Made by a program: the position numbers and the translations under genes
Assembly (NCBI RefSeq): GCF_016583645.1
Contig: NZ_NRRL01000014.1
Span: forward strand, 1 to 64,000
Source of the DNA: Rhodovibrio sodomensis
Lineage (GTDB): Bacteria > Pseudomonadota > Alphaproteobacteria > Kiloniellales > Rhodovibrionaceae
DNA length: 64,000 nt
Reading direction: 5' to 3'
Notes under the pieces: model-generated
Seen by the model: only the letters and a program-made list of their open reading frames with translations
Told to the model about the DNA's origin: nothing
The model's database searches: none
Shown: positions 40,061 through 48,724 of the stretch, piece after piece
How positions within the stretch are numbered: the stretch's first letter is position 1
How the letters are laid out: each line of letters opens with the position of its first letter

Positions 40061-41050
40061 TTAGTTCATCTTGCGGTAGCGCTCCAGGATCCGGGCGCCG
40101 TCCTTGCCGGCGTCCTGGCGCCACTCCTTGGCCATCGTCTGGCCGATCTGCTTGAAGCCCTGGGTCAGGGCCTTCGGCGGCTCGCGGTGAACGGTCATGC
40201 CGTTTTCCGCGAGCGCGTCCAACTGGGTGTTGGTTTCCTCCTTGGACATCTGCCAGCCGCGGTCCATCGCCTTGTCCGCGGCGTCCAGCACGGCCTGCCG
40301 CGTTTCCGCGTCCAGGCTCTGCAGCGCGCGCTCGTTCACCACCACGATGTTCTTCGGCAGCCAGGCCTGCAGATGGTAGAAGTGGTTGGTGAAGTCCCAG
40401 GCCTTGGTGTTCACGCCGGTCGAGGGCGAGGTCATCATCGCGTCGACGCGCCCGGTGGCGAACGCCTGCGCCACGTTCGGCACCTCGACCTGGGTCGGCA
40501 CCATGCCGGCCAGCTGGGCCAGGCGTTCGGTCGCGCTGTTGTAGGCCCGGAACGAGATGCCCTTGAGGTCGGACATGTCCTCGATCTTGGCCTTGGTGTA
40601 GAGGCCCTGCGGCGGCCACGGCACGGTGAACAGCACCTGCAGGTTCTGCTTGGCGAGCTTCTGCTCGATCACCGGCTTGGACGCCTGCCAGAGCTGGCGC
40701 GCCTGGGTGTAATCGCTCGCCAGGAACGGCACCGAATCGACCTGGAAGACGGCATCCTCGTTGGCCAGCCGGCTCAACAGGAACTCGCCGATCTGCACCT
40801 GCCGGCTCCGCACCGCGTTCTTGATCTCCGGGTGCTTGAACAGCGAGCCGGCCGGATGGACCGTGATCGTCAGCTCGCCGTCGGTCATCTGCTTCACGTC
40901 GTCGGCGAACTGCTGGATGTTCTGGGTGTGGAAGTTGCCCGCCGGATAGGGCGTGGGCATGTTCCACTCGGCCGCGCCGGCGCCCTGGGCGCCGACCGAC
41001 AGACCCGCGGCGGCCACCGCCGCCAGGCTCAGATCGCGGATACGACTCAT
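40061..41050 (-). CDS. TRAP transporter substrate-binding protein (DctP family)
   Basis: A 329-residue periplasmic binding protein with signal peptide (SLAAVAAAGLSVGAQGAGA, cleavage near AA-EW). Family features include HTQNIQQFADDVKQMTDGEL, the conserved Arg of FRAYNSATERL that clamps a ligand carboxylate, and PNVAQAFATGRVDAMMTS. It should bind an organic acid. The membrane subunits DctQ and DctM are not adjacent, and the gene is closed by its own terminator, so it is an orphan component. A strong AGGGAGGAG ribosome binding site precedes the ATG. Confidence 0.92.
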   Translation of the reverse strand: MSRIRDLSLAAVAAAGLSVGAQGAGAAEWNMPTPYPAGNFHTQNIQQFADDVKQMTDGELTITVHPAGSLFKHPEIKNAVRSRQVQIGEFLLSRLANEDAVFQVDSVPFLASDYTQARQLWQASKPVIEQKLAKQNLQVLFTVPWPPQGLYTKAKIEDMSDLKGISFRAYNSATERLAQLAGMVPTQVEVPNVAQAFATGRVDAMMTSPSTGVNTKAWDFTNHFYHLQAWLPKNIVVVNERALQSLDAETRQAVLDAADKAMDRGWQMSKEETNTQLDALAENGMTVHREPPKALTQGFKQIGQTMAKEWRQDAGKDGARILERYRKMN

Positions 41051-41282
41051 AGTGTCGCTCCTCCCTGTTATTTTGCCTGCGGTTCACACGTCAGGCGGTG
41101 TTGGAAAGGACGGCGCGTTGCTCGCTGCCCGGCGTACGCACGATCCCGGGGCGCGCCCGTTGCTTTTGGGACGCGCCCGGGCGAGCCTGAGCCCGGCCGG
41201 GGCGCGTCGCGGGCAACCCTAACGCAGTTATCCAGCCGCGTCGCCACCCCAGATTTCCGCGGCTTTGGAGGGCGAAACGGCG

Positions 41283-41969
41283 ATGCCCCTGCGCTATGAC
41301 ATCCTGGTCCAGGGCAACAGCCTGGCGCTGGCCGACGGCTTCCTGGGCCTGTCCAGCGTGGTGCTGCTGCACACCGACGCCGGCCCGGTGCTGTTCGACA
41401 CCGGCCATCACGCGACCAAGCGCCGGCTCTTGAACGGCCTCGCCCGCCACGGGCTGGCGCCGCGCGAGATTCGCGCCGTGGTGCTGTCGCACCTGCACTT
41501 CGACCACGCCAACAACCTGGAAATGTTCCCGGACGCCCAGGTGTACCTGTCGGCGGCGGAACAGGCGTACGCCCGCGACCCGCACCCGGACGACCTGTAC
41601 GTGCCCGGACATCTGCTGGGCCAGCTGGCGGAACTGGAGACGTACACCCTGGCGCGCGAGGGCGAGCTGTGGCCGGGCGTGCGCTGGCTGGCGGCGCCGG
41701 GCCACACGCCGGGGCTGATCGCGCTGGTGCTGGAGGCGACGCCGCACGGCCGGGTGGTGCTGGCGAGCGATGCGATCAAGACCGCCAGGGAAGCACTGGA
41801 GCGGCGCTGCGACCTCGCGTTCGACACGGCCGCACGCGGCAGCGCCTCGATCGCCCGGCTACTCGATCTCGAGCCCGACCGCGTGGTGCCCGGCCACTTC
41901 CCGGAGATGCGCCGGACGCCGGACGGCTGGACCTGGGACCCGGCCGAGGTGCCGTTGCTGATCCGCTAG
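41283..41969 (+). CDS. MBL-fold metallo-hydrolase
   Basis: A 228-residue cytoplasmic metallo-beta-lactamase-fold enzyme. The zinc motif is SHLHFDHANN, with further ligands in APGHTPG, VLASDA and PGHFPEM. This layout is shared by lactonases and other small-molecule hydrolases; the substrate cannot be named. The gene overlaps the convergent glycosyltransferase by four bases at the 3' ends. Confidence 0.88.
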   Translation: MPLRYDILVQGNSLALADGFLGLSSVVLLHTDAGPVLFDTGHHATKRRLLNGLARHGLAPREIRAVVLSHLHFDHANNLEMFPDAQVYLSAAEQAYARDPHPDDLYVPGHLLGQLAELETYTLAREGELWPGVRWLAAPGHTPGLIALVLEATPHGRVVLASDAIKTAREALERRCDLAFDTAARGSASIARLLDLEPDRVVPGHFPEMRRTPDGWTWDPAEVPLLIR

Positions 41970-43138
41970 AGCAGTTCCTCGTAGACCGCCAGCGTGTCGG
42001 CGCACATGCGCTCCTTGGAGAACCGCTGCGCCTGCGTCCGCGCCGCGCGGGCCAGCGCCGCCCGGCCGCCGGCGTCCAGATCGAGCGCCCGCGCCACACC
42101 CTCGGCGAGCGCAGCGTCGTCGCCGGGGGCGACCAGGAACGCGGTCTCGCCGTCGATCACCTGTTCGGGGACGCCGCCGTGGGCGCTTGCGACCAACGGC
42201 CGCCCCATCGCCTGGGCTTCCGCCGCGATCCGGCCGAACGCCTCGGGATCGGTCGATGCCGAGACGACCACGTCGGCCAGCATGTAGCAGGCCGGCATGT
42301 CGGCGCAGTCGTCGCGGATGAACACCCGCGAGTCCAGGCCGCGGTCGCGCACCCGTGCGGTCAGTTCCTCGCGATAGCCGGTGCGGCCCTGGTCGGAGCC
42401 GACCAGCAGGCAGATGAAGTCGCGCTCGACGATCCGCGCCAGCGCGTCGATCAGCACCAGCTGCCCCTTCCAGCGGGTCAGGCGGCCGGGCAGCATCACC
42501 ACCGGCACGCCGTCCGGCAGCTGCCAGTCGTGCGCCAGCCGGATCATCCGTTCCGCGGCCACGCCGTCGGGGTCGAAATGGCGCAGGTCGATGCCGCGCT
42601 GGACCACCCGGATCCGGCTGTCGGGCACGCCGTAGTGGCGCGTCAGATGCTCGGCGATGAACCGGCTGATCGCGATCACCCGCTCCCCCTTCGCCATCAC
42701 GGCGTTGTAGCGGCGCTTGAGCCCGCCCGTGAAGTTGTACGTGCCGTGGAAGGTGGTCAGGAAGCGTACGCCCGTACGTCGCGCCGCGAGATAGGCGCTC
42801 CACGCCGGCGCGCGGGAGCGGGCGTGGACGATATCGACCTGTTCGTGCGCGATCACCGCCGCCAGGCGTTTGGCGTTGCGCCAGATCTTCAGCGGGTTCT
42901 TGGTCTCCAGCGGCAGGGTGACGTGGGTGCCGCCGGCGCGCTCGATGGCGTACACCTTGGAGCCGCCCGCGCTCGCCACCAGCGCGCGCCAGCCGGCCTG
43001 CGCGGTCGCGACCGCGACGTCGACCGTGCCTTGCTCGACCCCGCCGGTCTCCAGCGCCGGCAGCACCTGCAGGATCGTGGGCGGCCGGCCGTGGGCGACA
43101 TCTTCCGCGCTCGATGGGGGATTGCTAGGCTGCATCAA
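41966..43138 (-). CDS. Glycosyltransferase family 4 protein
   Basis: The 390-residue GT-B enzyme has the N-terminal donor-independent Rossmann domain (VLPALETGGVEQGTVDVA, the usual GGxE start of GT4) and a C-terminal nucleotide-sugar domain with LPGRLTRWKGQLVLIDALAR and the E-x7-E motif region STDPEAFGRIAAEAQAMGRP. It likely adds a sugar in LPS core or exopolysaccharide synthesis. No other polysaccharide genes are adjacent. It converges on the MBL gene. ATG codons at 43138 and 43135 are both possible starts. Confidence 0.93.
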   Translation of the reverse strand: MMQPSNPPSSAEDVAHGRPPTILQVLPALETGGVEQGTVDVAVATAQAGWRALVASAGGSKVYAIERAGGTHVTLPLETKNPLKIWRNAKRLAAVIAHEQVDIVHARSRAPAWSAYLAARRTGVRFLTTFHGTYNFTGGLKRRYNAVMAKGERVIAISRFIAEHLTRHYGVPDSRIRVVQRGIDLRHFDPDGVAAERMIRLAHDWQLPDGVPVVMLPGRLTRWKGQLVLIDALARIVERDFICLLVGSDQGRTGYREELTARVRDRGLDSRVFIRDDCADMPACYMLADVVVSASTDPEAFGRIAAEAQAMGRPLVASAHGGVPEQVIDGETAFLVAPGDDAALAEGVARALDLDAGGRAALARAARTQAQRFSKERMCADTLAVYEELL

Positions 43139-43316
43139 AGCTTCGGGTCGGCTCCCTGCTCCGCGCGCCCGGCTGGTCTAGAATCGGGCCGGCCTAGGGT
43201 CGGAAGGCTCGAAGCGGCGGTCGCGCGCGTGCGCCGTGATAGCCGATCCGTCCGCCATGTCGAAACGCTTTCTGGCCGCAACCTCCGGCACGGGCACCGG
43301 CCCCATGAGGACAGGC

Positions 43317-44099
43317 ATGAACGACAGCGACTCCCCGGCCGCGCAGGTCCTGACGCGCGCGGACGGCGCGCGCATCGCCTACCACCGCACGCCGGGCGCG
43401 TCGCCCGGGCTCATGTTCCTGGGCGGCTTCGCCTCCGACATGGACGGCACCAAGGCGCTGGCGCTGGAAGCCTACGCCCGGCAGCACGGCCGCGCCTTCC
43501 TGCGCTTCGATTACCAGGGGCACGGCCAATCGTCCGGACGGTTCGCCGACGGCACGATCGGGCAATGGCGCGACGACGCGCTCAGCGTCCTCGACCAGCT
43601 GACCGAGGGGCCGCAGGTGCTGGTCGGCTCCTCGATGGGCGGCTGGATCATGCTGCTGGCCGCCCTCGCCCGGCCGGAGCGGGTCGCCGGCCTGGTCGGG
43701 ATCGCCGCCGCACCGGACTTCACCGACGCGCTGCTGTGGCAGCGCCTGACCGCCCAGCAGCAGCGCGAGGTCGAGGACAACGGCGTCTGGCAGATGCCTT
43801 CGGACTACGGCGACCCGGTGCCGCTCAGCCACCAGTTGTTCCAGGAGGGCCGCAAGCACAAGCTGCTGGGCAGACCGATCCAGATCGCCTGCCCGGTCCG
43901 CCTGCTGCAGGGCACGGCGGACGCGGAGGTGCCGGCCGACTGGGCGGTCAAGCTGCAGCACGCGCTCGCCAGCGACGACGTCGAGGCGACCCTGGTCAAG
44001 GACGCCGACCACCGCCTGTCCACCGAGCGCGACCTGCAGCGGCTCTACGACACGCTGGACCGACTGTTCCGGGACCTAGAGCAAGATGCTGAAAGGTGA
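43317..44099 (+). CDS. Alpha/beta hydrolase
   Basis: A 260-residue serine hydrolase: nucleophile elbow GSSMGG, oxyanion region FLGGFASDM, acid LLQGTADAEVP and catalytic His in DADHRLS. This resembles the short-chain palmitoyl-thioesterase/peptidase-like group. The ATG at 43317 has GAGGA upstream; earlier ATGs at 43257 and 43305 are possible. The last codons (LEQDAER-stop) lie inside the first hairpin of a dispersed repeat, so the repeat supplies the C-terminus. Confidence 0.88.
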   Translation: MNDSDSPAAQVLTRADGARIAYHRTPGASPGLMFLGGFASDMDGTKALALEAYARQHGRAFLRFDYQGHGQSSGRFADGTIGQWRDDALSVLDQLTEGPQVLVGSSMGGWIMLLAALARPERVAGLVGIAAAPDFTDALLWQRLTAQQQREVEDNGVWQMPSDYGDPVPLSHQLFQEGRKHKLLGRPIQIACPVRLLQGTADAEVPADWAVKLQHALASDDVEATLVKDADHRLSTERDLQRLYDTLDRLFRDLEQDAER

Positions 44100-44188
44100 A
44101 GCCACCTTTCAGCATCTTGCTCTTCCTTCAAGCCGTTAGAGCAAAATTCACGGTGAAGGTCGACTCGACCTTTATCGATTTTGCTCTA
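44078..44188. repeat. Composite two-hairpin palindromic repeat, complete copy A
   Basis: Hairpin 1 (44078-44123) is a perfect 21-bp stem, AGAGCAAGATGCTGAAAGGTG, with a four-base AAGC loop. A 13-base linker (TCCTTCAAGCCGT) leads to hairpin 2 (44137-44188, 52 bp) that starts TAGAGCAAAAT and ends ATTTTGCTCTA. Hairpin 1 overlaps the hydrolase stop codon. Related copies lie at 57,992 and 63,163, with decayed ones at 56,931 and 59,251. Confidence 0.85.
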
Positions 44189-44229
44189 GGGAAGGGTTTT
44201 ACGTGCCCCTTCGCCCATGATCTCTGTTC

Positions 44230-44329
44230 CCCCTCCTTCAGTGGGAGGAGGGGCTAGGGGAGGAGGGACCACGGATGCTTACGACGCGGGCAACCTCCTC
44301 TCCCTGGCCCTCCCAGTGGAGGAGAGGGA
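44230..44329. repeat. CT/AG-rich composite hairpin repeat (copy)
   Basis: CCCCTCCTTC and GGAGGAGGGG form a hairpin (44230-44253), followed by AGGGGAGGAGG and, about 30 bases on, ACCTCCTCTCCCT with CCAGTGGAGGAGAGGG. The order of parts matches the copy at 32,764-32,860. Confidence 0.65.
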
Positions 44330-44355
44330 ACGATAACGGCCCGGGCCTGGCGCCC

Positions 44356-44727
44356 CTACGCGCCTGCCTCCGCCTCTTCCTTGCGCAGGAAGTGCTCCAG
44401 GCGAAGCACCTGAGTGTCGGTGACGAACATCACCCCGGAGTGCTTTTCCAACAGCGGCTTCAGCCCGGAGGCCACCGCGCGGATCGTCGCCTCGGGCGCC
44501 ACCGCCATCGTCATCACCAGGCTGGCCTGGTCGTTGAACAGCAGCCGGCCCTCGTGGAAGCCGTGGTGGCCCATGCCGGCGACGTCGCGGATCAGGGTGT
44601 AGCCGGTCACCCCGCAGGACTGCAGCAGGTCGCAGACGAACTTCTCCTGCTGGCCCTTCACCACGATCTCGATCTTCTTGAGGGTGTGGAACACCAGGTC
44701 GGCGTCGTCGTGCTGGATCTCGTTCAT
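44356..44727 (-). CDS. PII-like (GlnB-superfamily) protein of the DAB operon
   Basis: A 123-residue protein with PII-type ferredoxin-like architecture: FHTLKKIEIVVKGQQEKFV, the T-loop region ...DVAGMGHHGFHEGRLLF and a closing LEHFLRKEE. It lacks the uridylylated Tyr motif of GlnB/GlnK. PII-like proteins encoded beside inorganic carbon transporters (SbtB-type) regulate them by nucleotide binding. It follows dabA by 66 bp, as the last gene of the operon. Confidence 0.82.
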   Translation of the reverse strand: MNEIQHDDADLVFHTLKKIEIVVKGQQEKFVCDLLQSCGVTGYTLIRDVAGMGHHGFHEGRLLFNDQASLVMTMAVAPEATIRAVASGLKPLLEKHSGVMFVTDTQVLRLEHFLRKEEAEAGA

Positions 44728-44793
44728 GATGGTCTCTCCCAGACGTGATATTCCGGCGGCCGGGGCCACGGCCGAAAGTGTACGCGCGTGCGC

Positions 44794-47205
44794 TCAGGTC
44801 GTCTCCAGGACCGCCGGCTCGGCCGGGTTGTCGCCGTCGCCGGCGGCGGAACGCGGCGGGTCGGCCGGGATCCAGTCGCCCGCCCGCGTGCGGCGCAGGC
44901 TGCTGCCGCGTTCCGGATCGAGCGCGAGCAGCGCGACCCAGCCGTTGCCGAACAGCGTCTTCAGGACGTCGTTGCGCTGGATCACCGCCTCGATCCGCTC
45001 GACCGGGGCGTGCACGGCCGTCAGCAGCCGCAGCGGCTCGTGCTGCGGGGTCTCGGCGTCCTGCCAGGTCGACTGCAGCGGCAGCCCGGTCATCAGATCG
45101 GACGCGTTGCCCTGCATCACGCCGACCCCGCCGACGACATTGTGCGTGACCTTGGACCCGGCGCCGTAGGCCACGGGATCGAGGGTGGAGAAGTAGTACT
45201 GGCTGTTGATCCACTGCGCGACCACCATCGGCGCGGTCAGGATCACCTCCAGCGCCTTGCCCTCGCCGTCGTTCCGCCAGTCGTAGGAGTGCAGGAAGCA
45301 CCGCCCGTCCAGGTTGAGCGCGCGGGTCAGGTCGCGGTGGCCGACGATGAAGCCGGCGTTGCGGGCCAGGGCCCATTCGGGGCGCACCTGCGCCCAGTCC
45401 GCTGCCCGGCTCGACGGCGCGTCGCCCGGCAGGTGGCGCGCCCGCTCGTGCGCCGCCCCGCGGCCCGCCGCCGCCAGAGCGCTCAGCAGCCGGGCCAGCT
45501 TGTCGGCGTGCCGCGCCTGGGCCGCGGCGGTGTCGAACAGCGCGACCGCGTCGGTCGTGGTGTTGTGCTCGGCGGCGAGGAACAGCGTGGGCTCCGGAAT
45601 CCGGATGCCGCGGTTGGCAAGCTTTTCGCGGATCTCGGGCTTGTTCAGGATCGCCGCCATGATCCGGGCGTTCGGCCCCCCGGCGTGGCCGCCGCACGCC
45701 CCGCAGTCGAGCCCGGCGGCGAACGGGTTGTTCCGGGTCTCCCCGCCGTGGCCGCACAGCACCACGAGCGGGGCGAAACCGTCCGTCAGGCCCATCACGG
45801 TCAGCGCCGTCTCGGCGAAGAAGGCCTGTTCCGACGGGCTGAGACCGGTCGCGTACTCCGCATCTTCGGCGGTGTGGCCGTCGCCGCACGGGCTGAGGTC
45901 GACCTTGGTCTCGGTCGGGGCGGGCGGCTGGATCGCCCGGGAAACGGCGTCGGCGAGCGCCTGAAAGCCGCGCGGCGCGATCGTCCGGCCGGCCATCGCC
46001 GCGCCGTAGACCGCCCCGGTCGCCTCGACGAACGCGAACGCCCCGGCGACGCTCGCCTTCAGCGCCTGGGCGGTCTGCTTGAGGCCGCGCTTGAACACCA
46101 TGCCCGCGCGCGCCCGTTCCGCCAGCTCGCCGGCGTCGACCGCCGGCACCTCCGGGATCGTGTGCCGCGGGGTCAGCAGCACCGGGCAGGAGGCGTGCGG
46201 CGCCGCCTCGTCGAACGGGGCGAACGCGACCGGCGCGCCGAAGAAACCCGCGAACCCCAGCGTTTCGTATGGCCCCTGGGCCTCCAGATGCCGGCGCAGC
46301 ACTTCCGAGCGGACGTCGATGCAGAACACCAGCTGCGCCTCCGGCGCCGGCGCGGCCGCGCGGTCGGTATCGCCCGCGCGCTCCGCCCGCGCGGCCAGTA
46401 TGGCGGTCAGGTCGCGGCGGTAGGTCTCCTCCCAAGCCTCCAGCCAAACCCGGCCGTCCGGCACGGCGTTCGCCGCCGCCGCCGGCAGCTTGGGCGGCGC
46501 CGCCGCGAACAGGTGGGCCAGGGTCAGGCGCACCGCCAGCAGGTCGGCCAGCATGATCGGCGCCTCCGGCACCGGATTGTCGGCCCGCCATTTGACGTAG
46601 CTGGACCAGCCCGGCAGCGCCAGCAGATGGGCGGCCAGCCGGTCCTCGATCTGCGCGGCGGGCACGCCGTCCAGCAATTGCAGCAGCGCCATCACCGGAT
46701 CGGCGGGCAGCGTCTGGATGAACGCCCGGCCCGGCAGCGCCGGGTCGTGCCGGGCGATCCGCCGCCATGCCGCGAAGAAGCCCAGGTGCCGGTCGGGCAT
46801 CGGCCAAACCGCCTGCCCGTCGTCCAGGAAGGCCGCGAGCGCCTTGATCAGCTCCCGGTCGACCGGCGACGGCCTGGCGGCCTGGGCAGCCGGCTGCGCG
46901 GGCGTTTGCGGGGCCGCGGCGGGCGGCGGGCCTTCGGCCAGGTCCGGGCGACCCAGGCCGCGCGCCACCTCCGCCAGGACGGCGCGGTCGATCCGGCCCT
47001 GGGCGAGGGCCTGGGCAGCGAGCCGGTCGCTTGGATAGCCGCGCCCGCCGAACCGGGCCGCGCCCTCCGCGACCGCCTGCTCGAACGGCAGGTGTTCCAG
47101 GCCCTGCAGCGGATTGACGGCGATGAACGAGCGCAGCGGCCAGTAGGGGGCGAGGGTTTCGCTCGCGTTGGCGATCAGCGCGGAAAGCCTGGCGCGGTCA
47201 GGCAT
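44794..47205 (-). CDS. dabA: Inorganic carbon uptake subunit DabA (DUF2309)
   Basis: DabA is the cytoplasmic, beta-carbonic-anhydrase-like subunit of the DAB energy-coupled CO2 hydration system. At 803 aa it is full length. The zinc and catalytic residues are present: Cys295 and Asp297 in FCIDVRSE, His486 in LCGHGGE and Cys501 in DCGACGG; the 15-residue His-Cys spacing equals that of characterised DabA. It overlaps dabB by eight bases. A role in supplying bicarbonate for carboxylation or pH tolerance is expected; no Calvin-cycle gene is in this window. Confidence 0.95.
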   Translation of the reverse strand: MPDRARLSALIANASETLAPYWPLRSFIAVNPLQGLEHLPFEQAVAEGAARFGGRGYPSDRLAAQALAQGRIDRAVLAEVARGLGRPDLAEGPPPAAAPQTPAQPAAQAARPSPVDRELIKALAAFLDDGQAVWPMPDRHLGFFAAWRRIARHDPALPGRAFIQTLPADPVMALLQLLDGVPAAQIEDRLAAHLLALPGWSSYVKWRADNPVPEAPIMLADLLAVRLTLAHLFAAAPPKLPAAAANAVPDGRVWLEAWEETYRRDLTAILAARAERAGDTDRAAAPAPEAQLVFCIDVRSEVLRRHLEAQGPYETLGFAGFFGAPVAFAPFDEAAPHASCPVLLTPRHTIPEVPAVDAGELAERARAGMVFKRGLKQTAQALKASVAGAFAFVEATGAVYGAAMAGRTIAPRGFQALADAVSRAIQPPAPTETKVDLSPCGDGHTAEDAEYATGLSPSEQAFFAETALTVMGLTDGFAPLVVLCGHGGETRNNPFAAGLDCGACGGHAGGPNARIMAAILNKPEIREKLANRGIRIPEPTLFLAAEHNTTTDAVALFDTAAAQARHADKLARLLSALAAAGRGAAHERARHLPGDAPSSRAADWAQVRPEWALARNAGFIVGHRDLTRALNLDGRCFLHSYDWRNDGEGKALEVILTAPMVVAQWINSQYYFSTLDPVAYGAGSKVTHNVVGGVGVMQGNASDLMTGLPLQSTWQDAETPQHEPLRLLTAVHAPVERIEAVIQRNDVLKTLFGNGWVALLALDPERGSSLRRTRAGDWIPADPPRSAAGDGDNPAEPAVLETT

Positions 47206-48616
47206 GGGTCACGCTCCCGGCGTTGAGGCTCTTGCGGTCGCTCACGGTCGCCGCCGGGGGCTGCGACCAGGTCAGCAGGCGGGCGTACAGCCAACGACTT
47301 CGGGTATGCAGGCCGGCCGCGACGGCGCCCCAGGCCCCCAGGATCGCGAGCAGCGCCAGCAGGTGCACCGCGGTCAGCGGCTGCGGCTGGCTCAGGCCCG
47401 GCACCGGGGCCAGCAGCGCCTCCGCGCCCACGACCAGCAGGCCGTAGAGGGCGCCGACACCGGCCAGCACGGGCGGCGTCGCCGCGAGCGCCGGCGCGCT
47501 CGCCGTCCGGGCGAAAGCGAGCGCGGCCTGTGCCGCCGCGACGCCGGCGAAGATCACCAGCACCGCGCCGGTCGTGAACAGGCCGTAATCCAGCTTGCCG
47601 CTGACCAGGGCGAACGCCCCGCCGCCGGCCCCGCCGGCCGCGACCGCGGCGACGCCGGCCGCGCCGGTCGACACCCGCGGCGCCCGGCACTTCAGCGGGG
47701 TCACGACCGCGCTGCCGGCTCCCAAGAACAGGCTCGCCTTGTACAGGCCGTGCAGGGCAAGGTGCGCCATCGCGGCGGCGAAGAAGCCGAGGCCGCACTG
47801 CACCAGCATGAAGCCCATCTGCGCGACCGTAGAGGCCGCCAGGCCGCGCTTGACATCGCTCTGCACCAGCTGCGCCAGGGCGGCGAGCAGGACGCTCACC
47901 GCCCCAATCGCGAACACCAGCGTCATCGCCGTCGGCAGCGCGTCGAACACCGGGGCAAAGCGCGCCAGCAGGATGCCGCCCGCGTTGACCAAGCCGGCGT
48001 GCATGAACGCCGACACCGGCGTTGGCGCGGTCATCGACGCCATCAGCCAGCTGTGGAACGGCACCAACCCGCACTGGATCATCGCCGCCAACGCGAAGCA
48101 CGCGACCGCGAACCAGAGCGTGCCGGCCGGGATCGCGCCCGCGTTCCCCAGGATGCCGTGGATCGAGCCGGTGCCCGCGGCGCGCGCCAGCACGACCAGG
48201 CCGAGGCTGAGCGCTGCCCCGCCCAGCAGGAACAGCGCCCGCGCCCGCCCGGCGGCGGCACGCGCCTGCGGCCAGTCGCGGATGTGGCCGATCAGGCTTG
48301 CCAGCAGCAGGCCCATGGCGATCCAGGCGGCGGCGAACAGGACGACGTGGTCGGCGGCCAGCAACAGCAGCACGACCAGGGTGAGCAGGCCGAGCCGGCC
48401 GAAGAAGCGGGCCTGGCCGCGCTCGCCCGCCATGTAGCGCAGGGCGAACAGGTGCACGATGCCGCTCACCAGCGTCGCGGCGACCGCCAGCGTCAGGCTC
48501 AGCGCGTCGATGCGCAGACCGGCGAGCTCCAATGGCGCGCCGCGAAGGCCCAGTGTGACCCCGGCCAGCGCGAACGCGCAGGCGATCCACACCAGCGCGG
48601 TGACGAAAACGGGCAT
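47198..48616 (-). CDS. dabB: DAB membrane subunit DabB (NuoL-like)
   Basis: A 472-residue proton-conducting membrane protein of the Mrp/NuoL family with about 13 hydrophobic segments, including the conserved Lys-bearing helices near HAGLVNAGGILLARF and VKRGLAASTVAQMGF. DabB lets cations drive the DabA reaction. The ATG at 48616 (MPVFVTALVWI) was chosen over one 24 codons upstream because it begins at the first membrane helix. The 108-bp gap to the LysR gene probably holds the operon promoter or is read through. Confidence 0.93.
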   Translation of the reverse strand: MPVFVTALVWIACAFALAGVTLGLRGAPLELAGLRIDALSLTLAVAATLVSGIVHLFALRYMAGERGQARFFGRLGLLTLVVLLLLAADHVVLFAAAWIAMGLLLASLIGHIRDWPQARAAAGRARALFLLGGAALSLGLVVLARAAGTGSIHGILGNAGAIPAGTLWFAVACFALAAMIQCGLVPFHSWLMASMTAPTPVSAFMHAGLVNAGGILLARFAPVFDALPTAMTLVFAIGAVSVLLAALAQLVQSDVKRGLAASTVAQMGFMLVQCGLGFFAAAMAHLALHGLYKASLFLGAGSAVVTPLKCRAPRVSTGAAGVAAVAAGGAGGGAFALVSGKLDYGLFTTGAVLVIFAGVAAAQAALAFARTASAPALAATPPVLAGVGALYGLLVVGAEALLAPVPGLSQPQPLTAVHLLALLAILGAWGAVAAGLHTRSRWLYARLLTWSQPPAATVSDRKSLNAGSVTHA

Positions 48617-48724
48617 GCGAACCGAAGACCCCTGAACGAATTGCGCGAGACCATCAAGCGGGCGATCATTTCGCAGATGCCAAAACATTAGTGAAACGAA
48701 TTGTTCCGGACAGTCTGATCGTTC

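Noticed and set aside
44788..47226. 812-codon open frame opposite dabA
   Set aside because: dabA has intact zinc ligands and family motifs; the opposite frame is an Arg/Ala/Gly shadow.
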